Made by a program: the position numbers and the translations under genes
Assembly (NCBI GenBank): GCA_964448285.1
Contig: CAYUWG010000006.1
Location: 30,754-94,753 of the forward strand
Reading direction: 5' to 3'
DNA: 64,000 bases
From: CAYUWG01 sp964448285
Lineage (GTDB): Bacteria > Bacteroidota > Ignavibacteria > SZUA-365
Shown: piece after piece, positions 1 to 8,573 of the stretch
Layout of the letters: every line of letters begins with the position of its first letter
How positions within the stretch are numbered: the first letter of the stretch is position 1
Notes under the pieces: generated by a model
Seen by the model: only the letters and a program-made list of their open reading frames with translations
What the model was told of the DNA's origin: nothing
Databases searched by the model: none

Positions 1-1
1 T

Positions 2-520
2 GTGATCAACAAGATCGACACGGCCGGACCTGAAGAGATTCACATTCTGCGGGACAACATCCGCTTCGCGAATCCGAAGGCCGTCGTCATCGATGCGGCC
101 TCACCGATTCTCGTGAAGAACGCGGAGAAGATCGCCGGGAAGCGCGCACTGGTCGTTGAAGACGGTCCGACGCTGACGCATGGCGAAATGAAATTCGGAG
201 CGGGTGTGATCGCCGCACAAAAATTCGGCGCGAGCGAACTCGTCGATCCCCGCGCGTACGCAGTCGGCACGATCAAAGACACGTTCGCGAAGTATCCCGA
301 TATCGGCACGCTCCTCCCTGCGATGGGTTATGGCGACAAGCAGATCAAGGATCTCGAAAGCACGATCAACAAAACGCCGTGCGACGTTGTCGTAATCGGA
401 ACGCCGATCGATCTTTCCCGCATCATTGAAATGAAAAAACCTGCCGTGCGCGTGACGTACGAACTTCAAGAGATCGGTGAGCCAAGCTTGAGGACGGTGT
501 TAGGGAAGATGCAGAAATAG
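2..520 (+). CDS. C-terminal part of a cyclic 2,3-diphosphoglycerate synthetase-like GTPase
   Basis: The reading frame is open at the window edge, so only about 172 C-terminal residues are seen. The visible part has the GTPase G4 motif NKID at its start, then VVEDGPTLTHGEM, DPRAYAVGTI, LLPAMGYG and VVIGTPIDL, which are the conserved blocks of the COG2403 family (predicted GTPases related to archaeal cyclic 2,3-diphosphoglycerate synthetase). In bacteria the exact substrate is not settled. The last residues (VLGKMQK) differ from the tail encoded by a remnant copy near 15,000 (VLEKKFGSE), so the present C-terminus was probably supplied by the island that begins just downstream. The call to the family is firm; the biochemical role is inferred only from the family. 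Confidence 0.85.
   Translation: MINKIDTAGPEEIHILRDNIRFANPKAVVIDAASPILVKNAEKIAGKRALVVEDGPTLTHGEMKFGAGVIAAQKFGASELVDPRAYAVGTIKDTFAKYPDIGTLLPAMGYGDKQIKDLESTINKTPCDVVVIGTPIDLSRIIEMKKPAVRVTYELQEIGEPSLRTVLGKMQK
447..501 (+). repeat. Left direct repeat of the defence island
   Basis: These 55 bases, inside the 3' end of the GTPase gene, recur at 14941-14995 with one mismatch (position 469 against 14963). The repeat encodes the stretch RVTYELQEIGEPSLRTV. The two copies bracket about 14.4 kb that holds only accessory genes, so they are read as island borders. Confidence 0.92.
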
Positions 521-639
521 AGCGAGACCGAGGGTAACACTTTAGATTGGTATGCGAATGACTTAAATCTAACTCTTTTCTGCGATTTTAAGATAAGACA
601 TCTCATTTCAAGACTTATTCAAGAAAAATAGAATGAGCC

Positions 640-671
640 TTGACATTGACTCCGTCGATTTTCTATATTTG
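640..671 (+). promoter_or_regulatory. Bacteroidota-type promoter ahead of the defence operon
   Basis: TTGACA at 640-645 is followed, 21 bases after its TTG, by TATATTTG at 664-671. This matches the -33 TTG and -7 TAnnTTTG form of the Bacteroidota primary sigma factor. It lies 28 bases ahead of the ATPase start codon, in the only sizeable gap before the operon. It is a prediction from sequence and spacing alone. Confidence 0.6.
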
Positions 672-699
672 TAATAGGTAATGGAAAACGGAGCTAAAC

Positions 700-3288
700 A
701 TGAGCTTTTCTAACATCATCAAGCCACGGCCGGAAGTTCTTAAAAAAGATGGAATTGATAGCGTCATCGATATCGAGAATTTGCGTTCGAAGAGGTTAAA
801 AGCAGTCGAAAGTAGGCCCAAGGACTTTTTCGATCTCACATATCCTACGAGCGACATCAGGTTTGTCGTAGAACATCTTCATCGAAGGTTCATGGGCAAA
901 GAGGCTGGTGCAGGAACGTACTTGCTTGAAGGGTACAAAGGGAGTGGAAAATCTCATCTTGAATTGTTCGTGTACCATTTGCTCAATAGCCCAAATGATG
1001 CGCAGGAATGGCTGCTTCGAAACGATCTTGAGTGTGCGCTTCCAAAACAGCCGGTTACGGTTATTCGGAAATTCACCGATTTCCATATCGACACACTGTG
1101 GAACTGGATTTTTGACGAGTTGGGAGATCGGAAAAATATGGATCGCCCACCTGACTTGGACCAATTTCGAAGAACACTGGCGGGTAGGCAGTTAATCCTG
1201 ATTCTCGATGAATTGGAGATGGGTATCAAGAGCATTCCGAATGAGGCGAGCCGGGCACAAAACCTCGCATTCATTCAAATGCTTAGCGAGGAGGCACAGA
1301 GATCGGAATCAGCCACGGTGACGGTGTTCGCATCCGTGTACGATTCAAACCAGGAAGCCGGGGCAACTCTTAAACGTGTCTCTCCGGTCAACATACGTTT
1401 CATGGAGCCGCAGGACAGAAGGAGAATCATTCAGCATAGATTGTTCGCTCAATTCGAAAAGCGTGAGACGAACCGGATAGATCAAGTCATCCAATCATAT
1501 GTCAACGAATGGAAAAGGCATGATATCCAGGTTGATGAACGACACATCGAAAGCATGAGGGAGTCCTTTCCCTTCAGTCCTGAACTTCTTGATACAGTTT
1601 TGTACCGTGTTCCCGCAAAAGGTGGGTTTCAGGCGAACAGAGGAGCGCTCGGTCTTCTTGGAACGGTGGTTCGGCTAACACATAACAAAACCGATCTAAT
1701 CACTACTGCGCATCTTGCTATCAGCGAACCTACGGTAAGAAATAAACTCGCCGACCTTGATCCTGCCCAGAACTTCCTCGATTGCGCTGGCAGTGATTTC
1801 AATGATCTCAAAGAACTCAGTGTGGCTGAAGAAATCATTTCCAGTGTCCTTGTCGCATCACTCGCGCCCGCTGGCCAGACCATCGGAATAACGGAGATGG
1901 AATTGAAGCGGCAAATCATCGAACCAGGGGATGACATCAATGTCTTCTCGAGTACGCTTCATGCACTTGAAAAACTTGGGACCTACTTTCAACACCAAGA
2001 GGACAGATACTTTTTCGACACGCATGAGAAACCGAACGCCAAAGTGGAATATCGATCCCTACGTATCGAAAGAGGCCGAGCGATCGACTATGCTTTGACA
2101 AAATGGAAGGTTGACCTTTTCAAAGATCCGGAAGCAGTAGTCTATCGTGATAGAGTTCAGGTTAACGAGGATCTTTCAATGAGGGACGCTAAGAGGATTA
2201 GGTTCGTCCTATCACCCTTTCGATTGAATGAAGATGAGAGAAGGAATGTCTTTCACGGTCAGCAGAACCAGAACATTATCCTACTCCTCGAACCGCGAAC
2301 AACGACGTTCAATGCATTGGAGCACCCTGATATTATCAAATGGGGACAAAGGGCGCTTGCCGCCCAAGAGCTTATTCCCACAGCAGAATCAGACAGACGA
2401 AAGCACTATGAGAAGATTTTGGCGGAAGACACGAGATGGATCATCGATACGATCAAGCGGACAGGGCTGCATCTGGTCTGGATACAGGACTATGGTGTCA
2501 TGGAAGAGGAGAATCTTGGAAACGCGTCGACACGTGACGATGTCCTGAAACAATTGCGCGACACAATATTTCCTCGTCAGCGCTTCGAGGAACATATCAA
2601 GGACCATATCAAGGATTTCTTCGGACAAACGGTTCGCTCCGTCGATGCAATATACAGGAAGACGCTTGGCTACCCGATCAGAACAGCTGATTCAACTATC
2701 CCTGATGCTATTCGGGAATTATGCAAGTCTGGTGTCCTCGGTCTTATTCATGAACGAGCGAAAGCATGCGGAACGACCTTCGACCTATCATCGATGGAAC
2801 TACTCGATGCGACGATTTCAGAGCCATTTGAGGAAGATCAGCCCGCAAAGATGCCCTTCACTGAAGGTCTGGGATTCAAGGATCATACGGATACTAAATC
2901 GACTACGATCATCGATAAGTCACCCATTTACGATTCTCCTGTGTATTCGTACGAAACGCTCCAGTTACCGTTCACAACATCAATTCACTCACTACGACAG
3001 GGAATCGCAAGTCGTCTGGAGAATCACCCACAGTCGCAGATACACAAGGCAACGTTTTACATTCTCATGAAGCATTCGGAGGTTGAACTTTCTTCTTTAT
3101 CTGCTGCGGTTCGCGGCTCTCTGTCAGGAAAAGGTAGTATTGTCGCTGACATCACTATCAGTAGGGTTGGCGTCTTTTCCAAAGCTGCGATCGAACAGAT
3201 GGTTGAGCAACTCCCGTCCTTCGAAGGCGCTCAGTACGGAATGGAATGCAAGATTGAAACTGTCAGGGAGACCGTATCAAGTGAATGA
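700..3288 (+). CDS. BrxC/PglY-like (DUF499-type) AAA+ ATPase of a BREX-like system
   Basis: This 862-residue protein has a clear P-loop, GYKGSGKS at residues 78-85, and a Walker B segment LILILDELE ending near residue 173, followed by a sensor-like stretch (TVFASVYDSN). The rest is helical with no recognisable enzyme motif. Large P-loop proteins of this kind are the ATPase subunits of BREX systems (BrxC/PglY) and of related DUF499-DUF1156 methylase-helicase operons. It is shorter than the roughly 1,200 residues usual for BrxC. It is the first gene of the operon, with a good promoter upstream, and pglZ overlaps its stop. Membership of a BREX-like system is inferred from the partners; whether BrxC or DUF499 is the better family name needs a profile search. 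Confidence 0.75.
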   Translation: MSFSNIIKPRPEVLKKDGIDSVIDIENLRSKRLKAVESRPKDFFDLTYPTSDIRFVVEHLHRRFMGKEAGAGTYLLEGYKGSGKSHLELFVYHLLNSPNDAQEWLLRNDLECALPKQPVTVIRKFTDFHIDTLWNWIFDELGDRKNMDRPPDLDQFRRTLAGRQLILILDELEMGIKSIPNEASRAQNLAFIQMLSEEAQRSESATVTVFASVYDSNQEAGATLKRVSPVNIRFMEPQDRRRIIQHRLFAQFEKRETNRIDQVIQSYVNEWKRHDIQVDERHIESMRESFPFSPELLDTVLYRVPAKGGFQANRGALGLLGTVVRLTHNKTDLITTAHLAISEPTVRNKLADLDPAQNFLDCAGSDFNDLKELSVAEEIISSVLVASLAPAGQTIGITEMELKRQIIEPGDDINVFSSTLHALEKLGTYFQHQEDRYFFDTHEKPNAKVEYRSLRIERGRAIDYALTKWKVDLFKDPEAVVYRDRVQVNEDLSMRDAKRIRFVLSPFRLNEDERRNVFHGQQNQNIILLLEPRTTTFNALEHPDIIKWGQRALAAQELIPTAESDRRKHYEKILAEDTRWIIDTIKRTGLHLVWIQDYGVMEEENLGNASTRDDVLKQLRDTIFPRQRFEEHIKDHIKDFFGQTVRSVDAIYRKTLGYPIRTADSTIPDAIRELCKSGVLGLIHERAKACGTTFDLSSMELLDATISEPFEEDQPAKMPFTEGLGFKDHTDTKSTTIIDKSPIYDSPVYSYETLQLPFTTSIHSLRQGIASRLENHPQSQIHKATFYILMKHSEVELSSLSAAVRGSLSGKGSIVADITISRVGVFSKAAIEQMVEQLPSFEGAQYGMECKIETVRETVSSE

Positions 3289-4249
3289 TAAGCGGAATAT
3301 CTTCAACATGATGCTGCAGCCGGGAGACCGACTGCCTGCAATTCAGATGTGGTTGAAGCAATATGTGTGGTCCATTGACCGCTTTTCAGCGATGCCACCG
3401 GAAGACTATCTGAGAGACGGTGAGGCATGTGTTTTCAACGTGGAGGAGTTGATGCTTATTGCGGCGCCGAGGGTTTATGATGAGCTTTATGGTGCTTCCG
3501 AACGAGCAAAGCGAATCGAACAGCAGATCGCACCTGACGAACCAACCGCATTCGTCGTGCTTGATGGTGCCTCGATTCGGGAGATTCCCTTGTTCGAACG
3601 TTTAGCTTCCGAAACGGGCTTCCAGATAGTGGAATCAAGCTACAACATTTCAGCTCTCCCAAGTGATACTCTTTCTTTCATCGTTCAACGTATCACGAGC
3701 AAAGAAGTAGCTCCAGTCCAACTTCCAACGAGAAAGGAACTTATAGAACGAGGATGGAGCGTGTGGTATTACGACGCTGCGATTCGGAATCATGAGCTGC
3801 CGAACGATGGAAGACATCTCCTTCTCTGGTCTGCATTTCCGGACGCGACGTATGGGAATTTTGAAGCCAGGGCTGCGAGCCATTTCACAGGGATCGTCAC
3901 GCTGTATGAGACAGTCTGGAAGAACGTAGTGCAGGCGATACCGAACGGATACAGGATCATTCTGACCAGCGACCACGGATATGCGTATTTCGGGACCGGG
4001 CTGGATTCGAATCATACAGTTTCGGGTCCGCGAATTCTGGAACAAGCACGTTACAAGTTTTTTTCAGACAGTGACGACTTTCCTGAACCTGCAATCGACC
4101 TCTACACACTCCCAGAAAAGCGACTCGCTGTCCTGAAAGGTCGGGTGAAGAACAGGCCACAGGGACCGATGGGGAATCGCGTGTATAGGCACGGCGGAAT
4201 GTCGTTGATGGAAATGCTCACACCATGGCTCGTACTGAAAAGAATGTGA
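3281..4249 (+). CDS. pglZ: Short PglZ-domain protein
   Basis: I place the start at GTG 3281, which overlaps the end of the ATPase gene by 8 bases and has AGGGAG about ten bases upstream; the next in-frame ATG is 3308. The 322-residue product has FVVLDGAS near residues 91-98 (D95) and SDHGYAYFG with D231 and H232. These are the metal-site blocks of the alkaline-phosphatase-fold PglZ domain, a hallmark of BREX and Pgl phage-defence systems. BREX PglZ proteins are usually above 800 residues, so this is little more than the bare domain. Its small size and tight coupling to the ATPase are the unusual points. Its molecular role in BREX is still unclear. Confidence 0.82.
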   Translation: MNDKRNIFNMMLQPGDRLPAIQMWLKQYVWSIDRFSAMPPEDYLRDGEACVFNVEELMLIAAPRVYDELYGASERAKRIEQQIAPDEPTAFVVLDGASIREIPLFERLASETGFQIVESSYNISALPSDTLSFIVQRITSKEVAPVQLPTRKELIERGWSVWYYDAAIRNHELPNDGRHLLLWSAFPDATYGNFEARAASHFTGIVTLYETVWKNVVQAIPNGYRIILTSDHGYAYFGTGLDSNHTVSGPRILEQARYKFFSDSDDFPEPAIDLYTLPEKRLAVLKGRVKNRPQGPMGNRVYRHGGMSLMEMLTPWLVLKRM

Positions 4250-4277
4250 TGAAACCGATGAACGAAAAGGAACCATC

Positions 4278-4544
4278 ATGAAAACACTCCAGCATCAGTC
4301 GAAGAAAGTAAAGATCGGAACGGTTCTCGATGAGGACATCCTCCGAAGATTGAAAGAACGAGCCGCACGTGAAGGGCGCACTATCGCCGCGCTCATCGAG
4401 GAAGCCGTCCTCAAGTACGAACAGGAGGAAGCGTTTGCGCGTGAGATGCGGCTCCGCGCTCTTGAATCAGTCTTTGCCGTCAAATTCAATATCTCGCGGG
4501 AGGACTTCGAGGCGATCATGGAAGAGGATTACTACGACCAATGA
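4278..4544 (+). CDS. Ribbon-helix-helix antitoxin
   Basis: This 88-residue protein has an N-terminal beta strand and two helices of the ribbon-helix-helix kind (KIGTVLDEDILRRLK, then EGRTIAALIEEAVLKY) and an acidic C-terminal half that would wrap the toxin. It overlaps the following PIN-domain gene by 4 bases (ATGA), the normal arrangement of VapBC-type pairs. It is expected to bind its own promoter and neutralise the PIN toxin. The pair sits between pglZ and the methylase of the BREX-like operon, which suggests a later insertion. Confidence 0.8.
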   Translation: MKTLQHQSKKVKIGTVLDEDILRRLKERAAREGRTIAALIEEAVLKYEQEEAFAREMRLRALESVFAVKFNISREDFEAIMEEDYYDQ

Positions 4545-5050
4545 ACCTGGACGACGTGAGAAATAGGGACGTGATCATTCTCGACGCGAATATCTTCGTG
4601 TATGGAGCGCTGGAGATGTCCGAGCAATGTATGCGTTTGCTCCGGCGATGCGCGGCGCGGGATGTAACCGGTGTCGTTGGGTTGCAACAGATGGCGGAGG
4701 TCATGCACCGCCTCATGATGATCGAAGCGCGTGAAAACAAATGGACGCCGGGAGCGAATCCGGCCAAGACCCTTGCCAACCACCCGGATCGCGTGCGCTC
4801 GCTCAACAGGTACGAGCAGGCAGTCAAGGGATTCTTTGCAAGTGGCTTTCGATTTGAAACGCTCATGAAGGAGGATTTCGGGATCGCGCTCTCGTTGCAG
4901 CGGCAATTCGGGCTGATGACGAACGATGCACTTCTGGCTGCCATGGCGGAAAGACTCCGCATCCAATCCATTGCGAGCGCGGATACGTCATTCGCGAACG
5001 TGCGAGGGATGATGCTGTATCAACCGGATGACGTTGTATCAACCGGATGA
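4541..5050 (+). CDS. PIN-domain (VapC-like) toxin ribonuclease
   Basis: The 169-residue product shows the acidic residues expected of a PIN nuclease: IILDANIFVYG (D15), the MAEVMHR block, MTNDALLAA and SADTSF. PIN toxins of VapBC pairs are Mg-dependent ribonucleases that cut tRNA or rRNA. It overlaps the antitoxin by 4 bases. Its last ten residues come from a 16-base direct duplication of the gene end, so the C-terminus is slightly longer than it was. Confidence 0.85.
   Translation: MNLDDVRNRDVIILDANIFVYGALEMSEQCMRLLRRCAARDVTGVVGLQQMAEVMHRLMMIEARENKWTPGANPAKTLANHPDRVRSLNRYEQAVKGFFASGFRFETLMKEDFGIALSLQRQFGLMTNDALLAAMAERLRIQSIASADTSFANVRGMMLYQPDDVVSTG
5016..5050 (+). repeat. Short tandem duplication at the end of the PIN toxin gene
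   Basis: The 16-mer TGTATCAACCGGATGA occurs at 5016-5031 and 5035-5050, offset by 19 bases. In the first copy the TGA is out of frame; in the second it is the stop codon. It looks like a small slippage or junction duplication at the edge of the toxin module. Confidence 0.85.
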
Positions 5051-5072
5051 TATGAAATAAGACAGGCAGACA

Positions 5073-5492
5073 ATGAAGGAAAAAGAGGAAATATATCTTG
5101 AGGAACGAAGGATGCTGGTTCAGGCGGAGCAAGATGCTTATCAGCAGTTCGATAAAACGATCATTACAATTGCAAGCGGAGGATTAGGACTCTCACTTCT
5201 TTTCTTGAAAGATATTCTCGACAAGGATCAAATCACTAGTCAATGGCTCCTGATTGTCTCATGGTGTTCATTCATCCTTTCGATTCTTTCTACTCTCTTG
5301 TCATTTATGGGAAGCCAGCGCGCCTTTAGAAGACAAATAGAAATTACCGATGAATTGTATTCAAAGAATCAGACTCATGATTCTAATAACAAGCCAGCAA
5401 AAGCCACTGAGAAGTTGAACTACTTTTCGATTGGTTTCCTGATCTTAGCGATTATTCTCCTCGTCATTTTTGTTTCACTAAACTTTCAATGA
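5073..5492 (+). CDS. Small membrane protein with three predicted transmembrane segments
   Basis: This 139-residue protein starts with a charged helix (about residues 1-28), then has hydrophobic segments near residues 30-46, 58-78 and 116-138. I do not recognise a named family with certainty. The helix-plus-membrane layout recalls SLATT-like membrane proteins of defence loci, but that is only resemblance. It is followed nine bases later by a Pro-rich small gene and then another membrane protein, so the three look like one unit. Its place in a defence island suggests a membrane-acting role, an inference from context alone. Confidence 0.7.
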   Translation: MKEKEEIYLEERRMLVQAEQDAYQQFDKTIITIASGGLGLSLLFLKDILDKDQITSQWLLIVSWCSFILSILSTLLSFMGSQRAFRRQIEITDELYSKNQTHDSNNKPAKATEKLNYFSIGFLILAIILLVIFVSLNFQ

Positions 5493-5501
5493 GGTTTTAT
5501 C

Positions 5502-5705
5502 ATGTCTGAAGACAAAAACGAAATAATTACAGTTGCAAATGGTAGGGTTCCATCTCTCTCGCACCCTCTTCTCAGCGATGCTAAAAAACCGCGTCTTGAG
5601 GGAGCCGTCCCTCCAAAACCTCCGGTGCCGCTGAAACCGACAACAAGCGAACCACAACCGGAGGGTGGAAGTCAGGGAAGCCCGCCGAAGGAGAAGAAGG
5701 AATGA
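5502..5705 (+). CDS. Small proline-rich protein
   Basis: The 67-residue product has a short N-terminal strand-like part and a Pro/Lys-rich tail (PPKPPVPLKP) that looks unstructured. No family is recognised. It starts 9 bases after the small three-pass membrane protein and overlaps the next membrane protein by 4 bases (ATGA), so it is probably translated with them. A purine-rich Shine-Dalgarno (TGAGG) precedes the start. Confidence 0.6.
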   Translation: MSEDKNEIITVANGRVPSLSHPLLSDAKKPRLEGAVPPKPPVPLKPTTSEPQPEGGSQGSPPKEKKE

Positions 5706-6340
5706 CTTTGAGAAAAGGATTTGACCTCTATGAATACACAGGGATTCTCGTCCCTGGTTACTTACTGTTGGTAGGAATAGCTCTTTTGCATCCTGAAGCG
5801 AAATCCTTCCTATTGTCTGTTAATTTCACAGTTGGCCATTTTGGGCTTTCGGTACTCCTTGCGTATTCCGCAGGGCATCTTCTACAAGCACTGGGAAACA
5901 TGATCGAATATCTGTGGTGGGAACTCTATGGTGGTATGCCTACCGATTGGGTAAGAACTGGAAAGCATTTCCTCCTTGCACCAGATCAGATCGTAATGCT
6001 GAAGAACAAGATGTCAGCTATACTTGGACTTTCGGTCAAGAATGAACTGCAAGAATATTCGAAGGAGGAATGGTCCTCTATAATCCGGCAAGTATATGCG
6101 GCAATTGATGGAGATAACCGTTCAAAGCGTGTCGATATCTTCAACGGTCAATATGGCTTGAACAGAGGTATAGGAGCTTCCTTTCTATTCCTTCTTGTTG
6201 TCACGTTGCTTTACTATGGGCTCTCCTCGTGGAGTATCCAGATTTGGCTATGTGCAGGATTCGTTGTTTCGATTTACAGGATGCATCGGTTTGGTAGGAA
6301 TTATGGACACTCTCTTTTCATGTCTTTTATTATCGAATAA
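5702..6340 (+). CDS. Membrane protein of unknown function
   Basis: This 212-residue protein has predicted membrane segments near residues 12-30, 38-60, 155-175 and 178-195, separated by a soluble loop of about 90 residues. It is overlapped by the upstream Pro-rich gene. I do not recognise the family. With the two preceding genes it forms a three-gene cassette; the metallo-beta-lactamase-fold gene follows after a gap of 103 bases and may be a separate transcript. Confidence 0.7.
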   Translation: MTLRKGFDLYEYTGILVPGYLLLVGIALLHPEAKSFLLSVNFTVGHFGLSVLLAYSAGHLLQALGNMIEYLWWELYGGMPTDWVRTGKHFLLAPDQIVMLKNKMSAILGLSVKNELQEYSKEEWSSIIRQVYAAIDGDNRSKRVDIFNGQYGLNRGIGASFLFLLVVTLLYYGLSSWSIQIWLCAGFVVSIYRMHRFGRNYGHSLFMSFIIE

Positions 6341-6443
6341 TAACAGTTTGTACTGAGCGTGGAAGATTTGTATAATTGCTTCTTATGTTGTATATTCATA
6401 ATATGAAACAAATATTTATTACCCAAAATACAGGAGATAAGAA

Positions 6444-7385
6444 ATGAACATTCCAAAAAAGCGAACACGATTTCGTGCATATCAACTAAAGACTGAGGGG
6501 TCCTCATTTTCGTACTTTGATGGAGACGCATTTACACTTATCGAAGCGCGCTGCAATGAACATAATTGTTCGAATATATGTGATGAATTGGGGGAATGCG
6601 ACAAGAGTAGAATTGATTCTCTTCATATTACGAGTTGGGATGAAGACCATTGTGCTTTTAAGGAGTTAGAGGAAATACTCGACACCTTCACGCCAAAAAG
6701 GATTGAATATCCTGGCTACGAACCGAAAACTGAAAATGGTAAGCATTGTTTAAGTGCAATTTATTCATACAATAAGAAAGAATGGAGATGGATAGTAAAA
6801 GTAAATCCAGAATATATTCGCGGTTTGAAGAAGGCGGAAGCGCTTGGCTATCAAGACATTTTGTACAATCCATTGGTTATCATGGAGACGTCGAACGACA
6901 ATTCGACTATTAAATTCTTTCGAAAGGGATCATTTAACGTAATAAGCCTCGGTGATGTTGAGAGCCCGATGATTCGCTCGAGACTTGAAAGGCTCAGTAT
7001 TTTCAATTCTGAGATAGACGTCATGATATTATCCCATCACGGCGCAGATAATGGCTTTACAACCAAATCATTTTTAAGCAAAACAAAACCAACTGTGGCT
7101 ATAGCTTCAGCTAATTACGAAAATGAATATGAACATCCAAGAAAGAGTATTCGAAACGATCTGTACGAATTGAACATACCAATCTTTACGTCTAAAACGG
7201 GAGATGTGATAATCGAATCCACAGGAGATCACACAGGCTCATATAGAGTCACAAACTTAAAGAGTGATTCGACGGATATATCGTCGCAAAGGGATTTTAA
7301 ATCAAAGAAGGCATCCAAATTGACTCATAATGCGGATTCGATTCGAAATCATTATAATCCCAAGAGACCGTTTTATAGGTTCTGA
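6444..7385 (+). CDS. Metallo-beta-lactamase-fold hydrolase (ComEC C-domain-like)
   Basis: The 313-residue protein has HITSWDEDH at residues 61-69, a variant of the HxHxDH metal-binding motif seen in ComEC/Rec2-type domains, and LSHHGADNG near residue 200, also typical of them. Such domains are phosphodiesterases or nucleases and recur in defence islands; the substrate here is unknown. There is no signal peptide or membrane segment. The gene is visibly more A+T-rich than the methylase and haem genes and has its own leader with a CAGGAGA ribosome binding site, suggesting separate acquisition. The last 50 residues are basic and probably disordered. Confidence 0.72.
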   Translation: MNIPKKRTRFRAYQLKTEGSSFSYFDGDAFTLIEARCNEHNCSNICDELGECDKSRIDSLHITSWDEDHCAFKELEEILDTFTPKRIEYPGYEPKTENGKHCLSAIYSYNKKEWRWIVKVNPEYIRGLKKAEALGYQDILYNPLVIMETSNDNSTIKFFRKGSFNVISLGDVESPMIRSRLERLSIFNSEIDVMILSHHGADNGFTTKSFLSKTKPTVAIASANYENEYEHPRKSIRNDLYELNIPIFTSKTGDVIIESTGDHTGSYRVTNLKSDSTDISSQRDFKSKKASKLTHNADSIRNHYNPKRPFYRF

Positions 7386-7396
7386 CTACTTACCCC

Positions 7397-7603
7397 ATGA
7401 TCCGCGCCATCGAAGAGTATTTCCCCATCGTGGACATCAACCGCCTTGCGGTGCCGGAGCGAAATGCGTTCAAACCGATCTATCAGATGCACAAGGGGTT
7501 TGCGCGGCGTTCGGTTATGGTTTTTCGTACGATCCTGTTGGGCGCGATGAAACCTGTCAACCCAGATATTATGGAGGAGTTCTACGGGACGGAGAGACGA
7601 TGA
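7397..7603 (+). pseudogene. Remnant of a DUF1156 methylase 5' end
   Basis: The 68-codon frame repeats the N-terminus of the intact methylase at 8570: both read AIEEYFPIVDINRLAVPE and continue in step to about residue 62. The first 120 bases differ at about ten positions, mostly silent ones, and the copy then diverges and stops. A conserved-looking Trp (HKWFARR) is Gly here. The stop overlaps the start of the next gene as ATGA, so the remnant may now act as a translated leader. The mainly silent differences suggest it came from a related methylase gene rather than a very recent duplication. Confidence 0.85.
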
Positions 7604-7944
7604 AACGAAGCACATCCCAAAGAAAATCGCAACTCGAGCGCCTACCTCAATCGGTTCGTGATATCTTCTGGGAATACGAAAAAGGGTCCATCTCATGGCA
7701 GAAGGACCGCGACCTCATCATCAAGAAAATCTTACATCACGGGTCGTGGGACGCCCTGTGTTGGATGAGGTCGGTCATCGATGACGAATCGCTTCGAACG
7801 TGGTTGATCGATCATGATGGTGCGGGTCTCGATGCGAAGCGATTGCGCTACTGGCAACTCATCCTCAACCTGCCGGTGTCCAACGTGAACAAGTGGATTC
7901 AAACATACCGGGATAATCCCTGGAGCCGGAGGATGACGGGATGA
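7600..7944 (+). CDS. Antitoxin-like partner of the AbiEii nucleotidyltransferase
   Basis: The 114-residue product, mostly helical, resembles the small DUF6922-like proteins found directly ahead of AbiEii-type nucleotidyltransferase genes (LFWEYD-like start, here IFWEYEKGSISW, and a conserved YWQLILNLP near the end). It overlaps the methylase remnant upstream and the toxin downstream, each by ATGA. By analogy with AbiE systems it should counteract the toxin. The family name is from memory of pattern and is less sure than the pair assignment. Confidence 0.68.
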   Translation: MKRSTSQRKSQLERLPQSVRDIFWEYEKGSISWQKDRDLIIKKILHHGSWDALCWMRSVIDDESLRTWLIDHDGAGLDAKRLRYWQLILNLPVSNVNKWIQTYRDNPWSRRMTG

Positions 7945-8573
7945 AGATCCACGAGGAGGTATTGTCGCCGCGGCAAAAGAACCTTGCCCGTCGCATCGGG
8001 CCGGCACTTTCCCGACAGGGTTTTTATCTCGCAGGTGGGACGGCATTGGCTCTCATGGTGGGACATCGGCATTCTGTTGACTTCGACTACTTCATCGACG
8101 ATCCGATGAACGATCCTCAATCCGTCATCGAGACCTTGCGCAAGGTCGGTTGTAATCCTATCGTGGAGATTCTGGAGAAAGGCACTGTTCACGTGACGTG
8201 GTCGAGCGTCAGGATGTCTTTCATTACGTACCGCTATCCGATGCTCCAGCCTTTCGTTGAATGGAAAGAAGGTGGATGTCGGCTTGCTTCGCTGGACGAT
8301 ATCGCATGCATGAAGCTTTCCGCTCTTGCGCAACGTGGTTCGAAGAAAGACTTCATCGATGCATTCGCGCTGATCCGGAAACACAAACCGCTTTCGGATC
8401 TCCTGCAACTCTATCAAAAAAAATTCGATGTCTCTGAGATTGTTCATGTGCTCTATGGATTGAGCTATTTCGACGACGCAGACAAAGAGCGTTCACCCAG
8501 GATGCTGTGGGATGTCTCATGGAAAGAGATAAAGAAAAAGCTCACAGAACACGTAAGGAACCTCTCCCCATGA
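7941..8573 (+). CDS. AbiEii/AbiGii-type nucleotidyltransferase toxin
   Basis: The 210-residue protein has YLAGGTALALMVGHRHS followed by DFDYF, with acidic residues D47 and D49. This is the GG...DxD signature of DNA-polymerase-beta-like nucleotidyltransferases of the AbiEii family. Later comes the CMKLSALAQRGSKKDF block typical of the same group. AbiEii toxins act in abortive infection by adding nucleotides to RNA targets. The gene overlaps its partner upstream by 4 bases and the BREX-like methylase downstream by 4 bases. Translation of toxin and methylase is thus likely coupled, an odd link between two defence systems. Confidence 0.85.
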   Translation: MKIHEEVLSPRQKNLARRIGPALSRQGFYLAGGTALALMVGHRHSVDFDYFIDDPMNDPQSVIETLRKVGCNPIVEILEKGTVHVTWSSVRMSFITYRYPMLQPFVEWKEGGCRLASLDDIACMKLSALAQRGSKKDFIDAFALIRKHKPLSDLLQLYQKKFDVSEIVHVLYGLSYFDDADKERSPRMLWDVSWKEIKKKLTEHVRNLSP

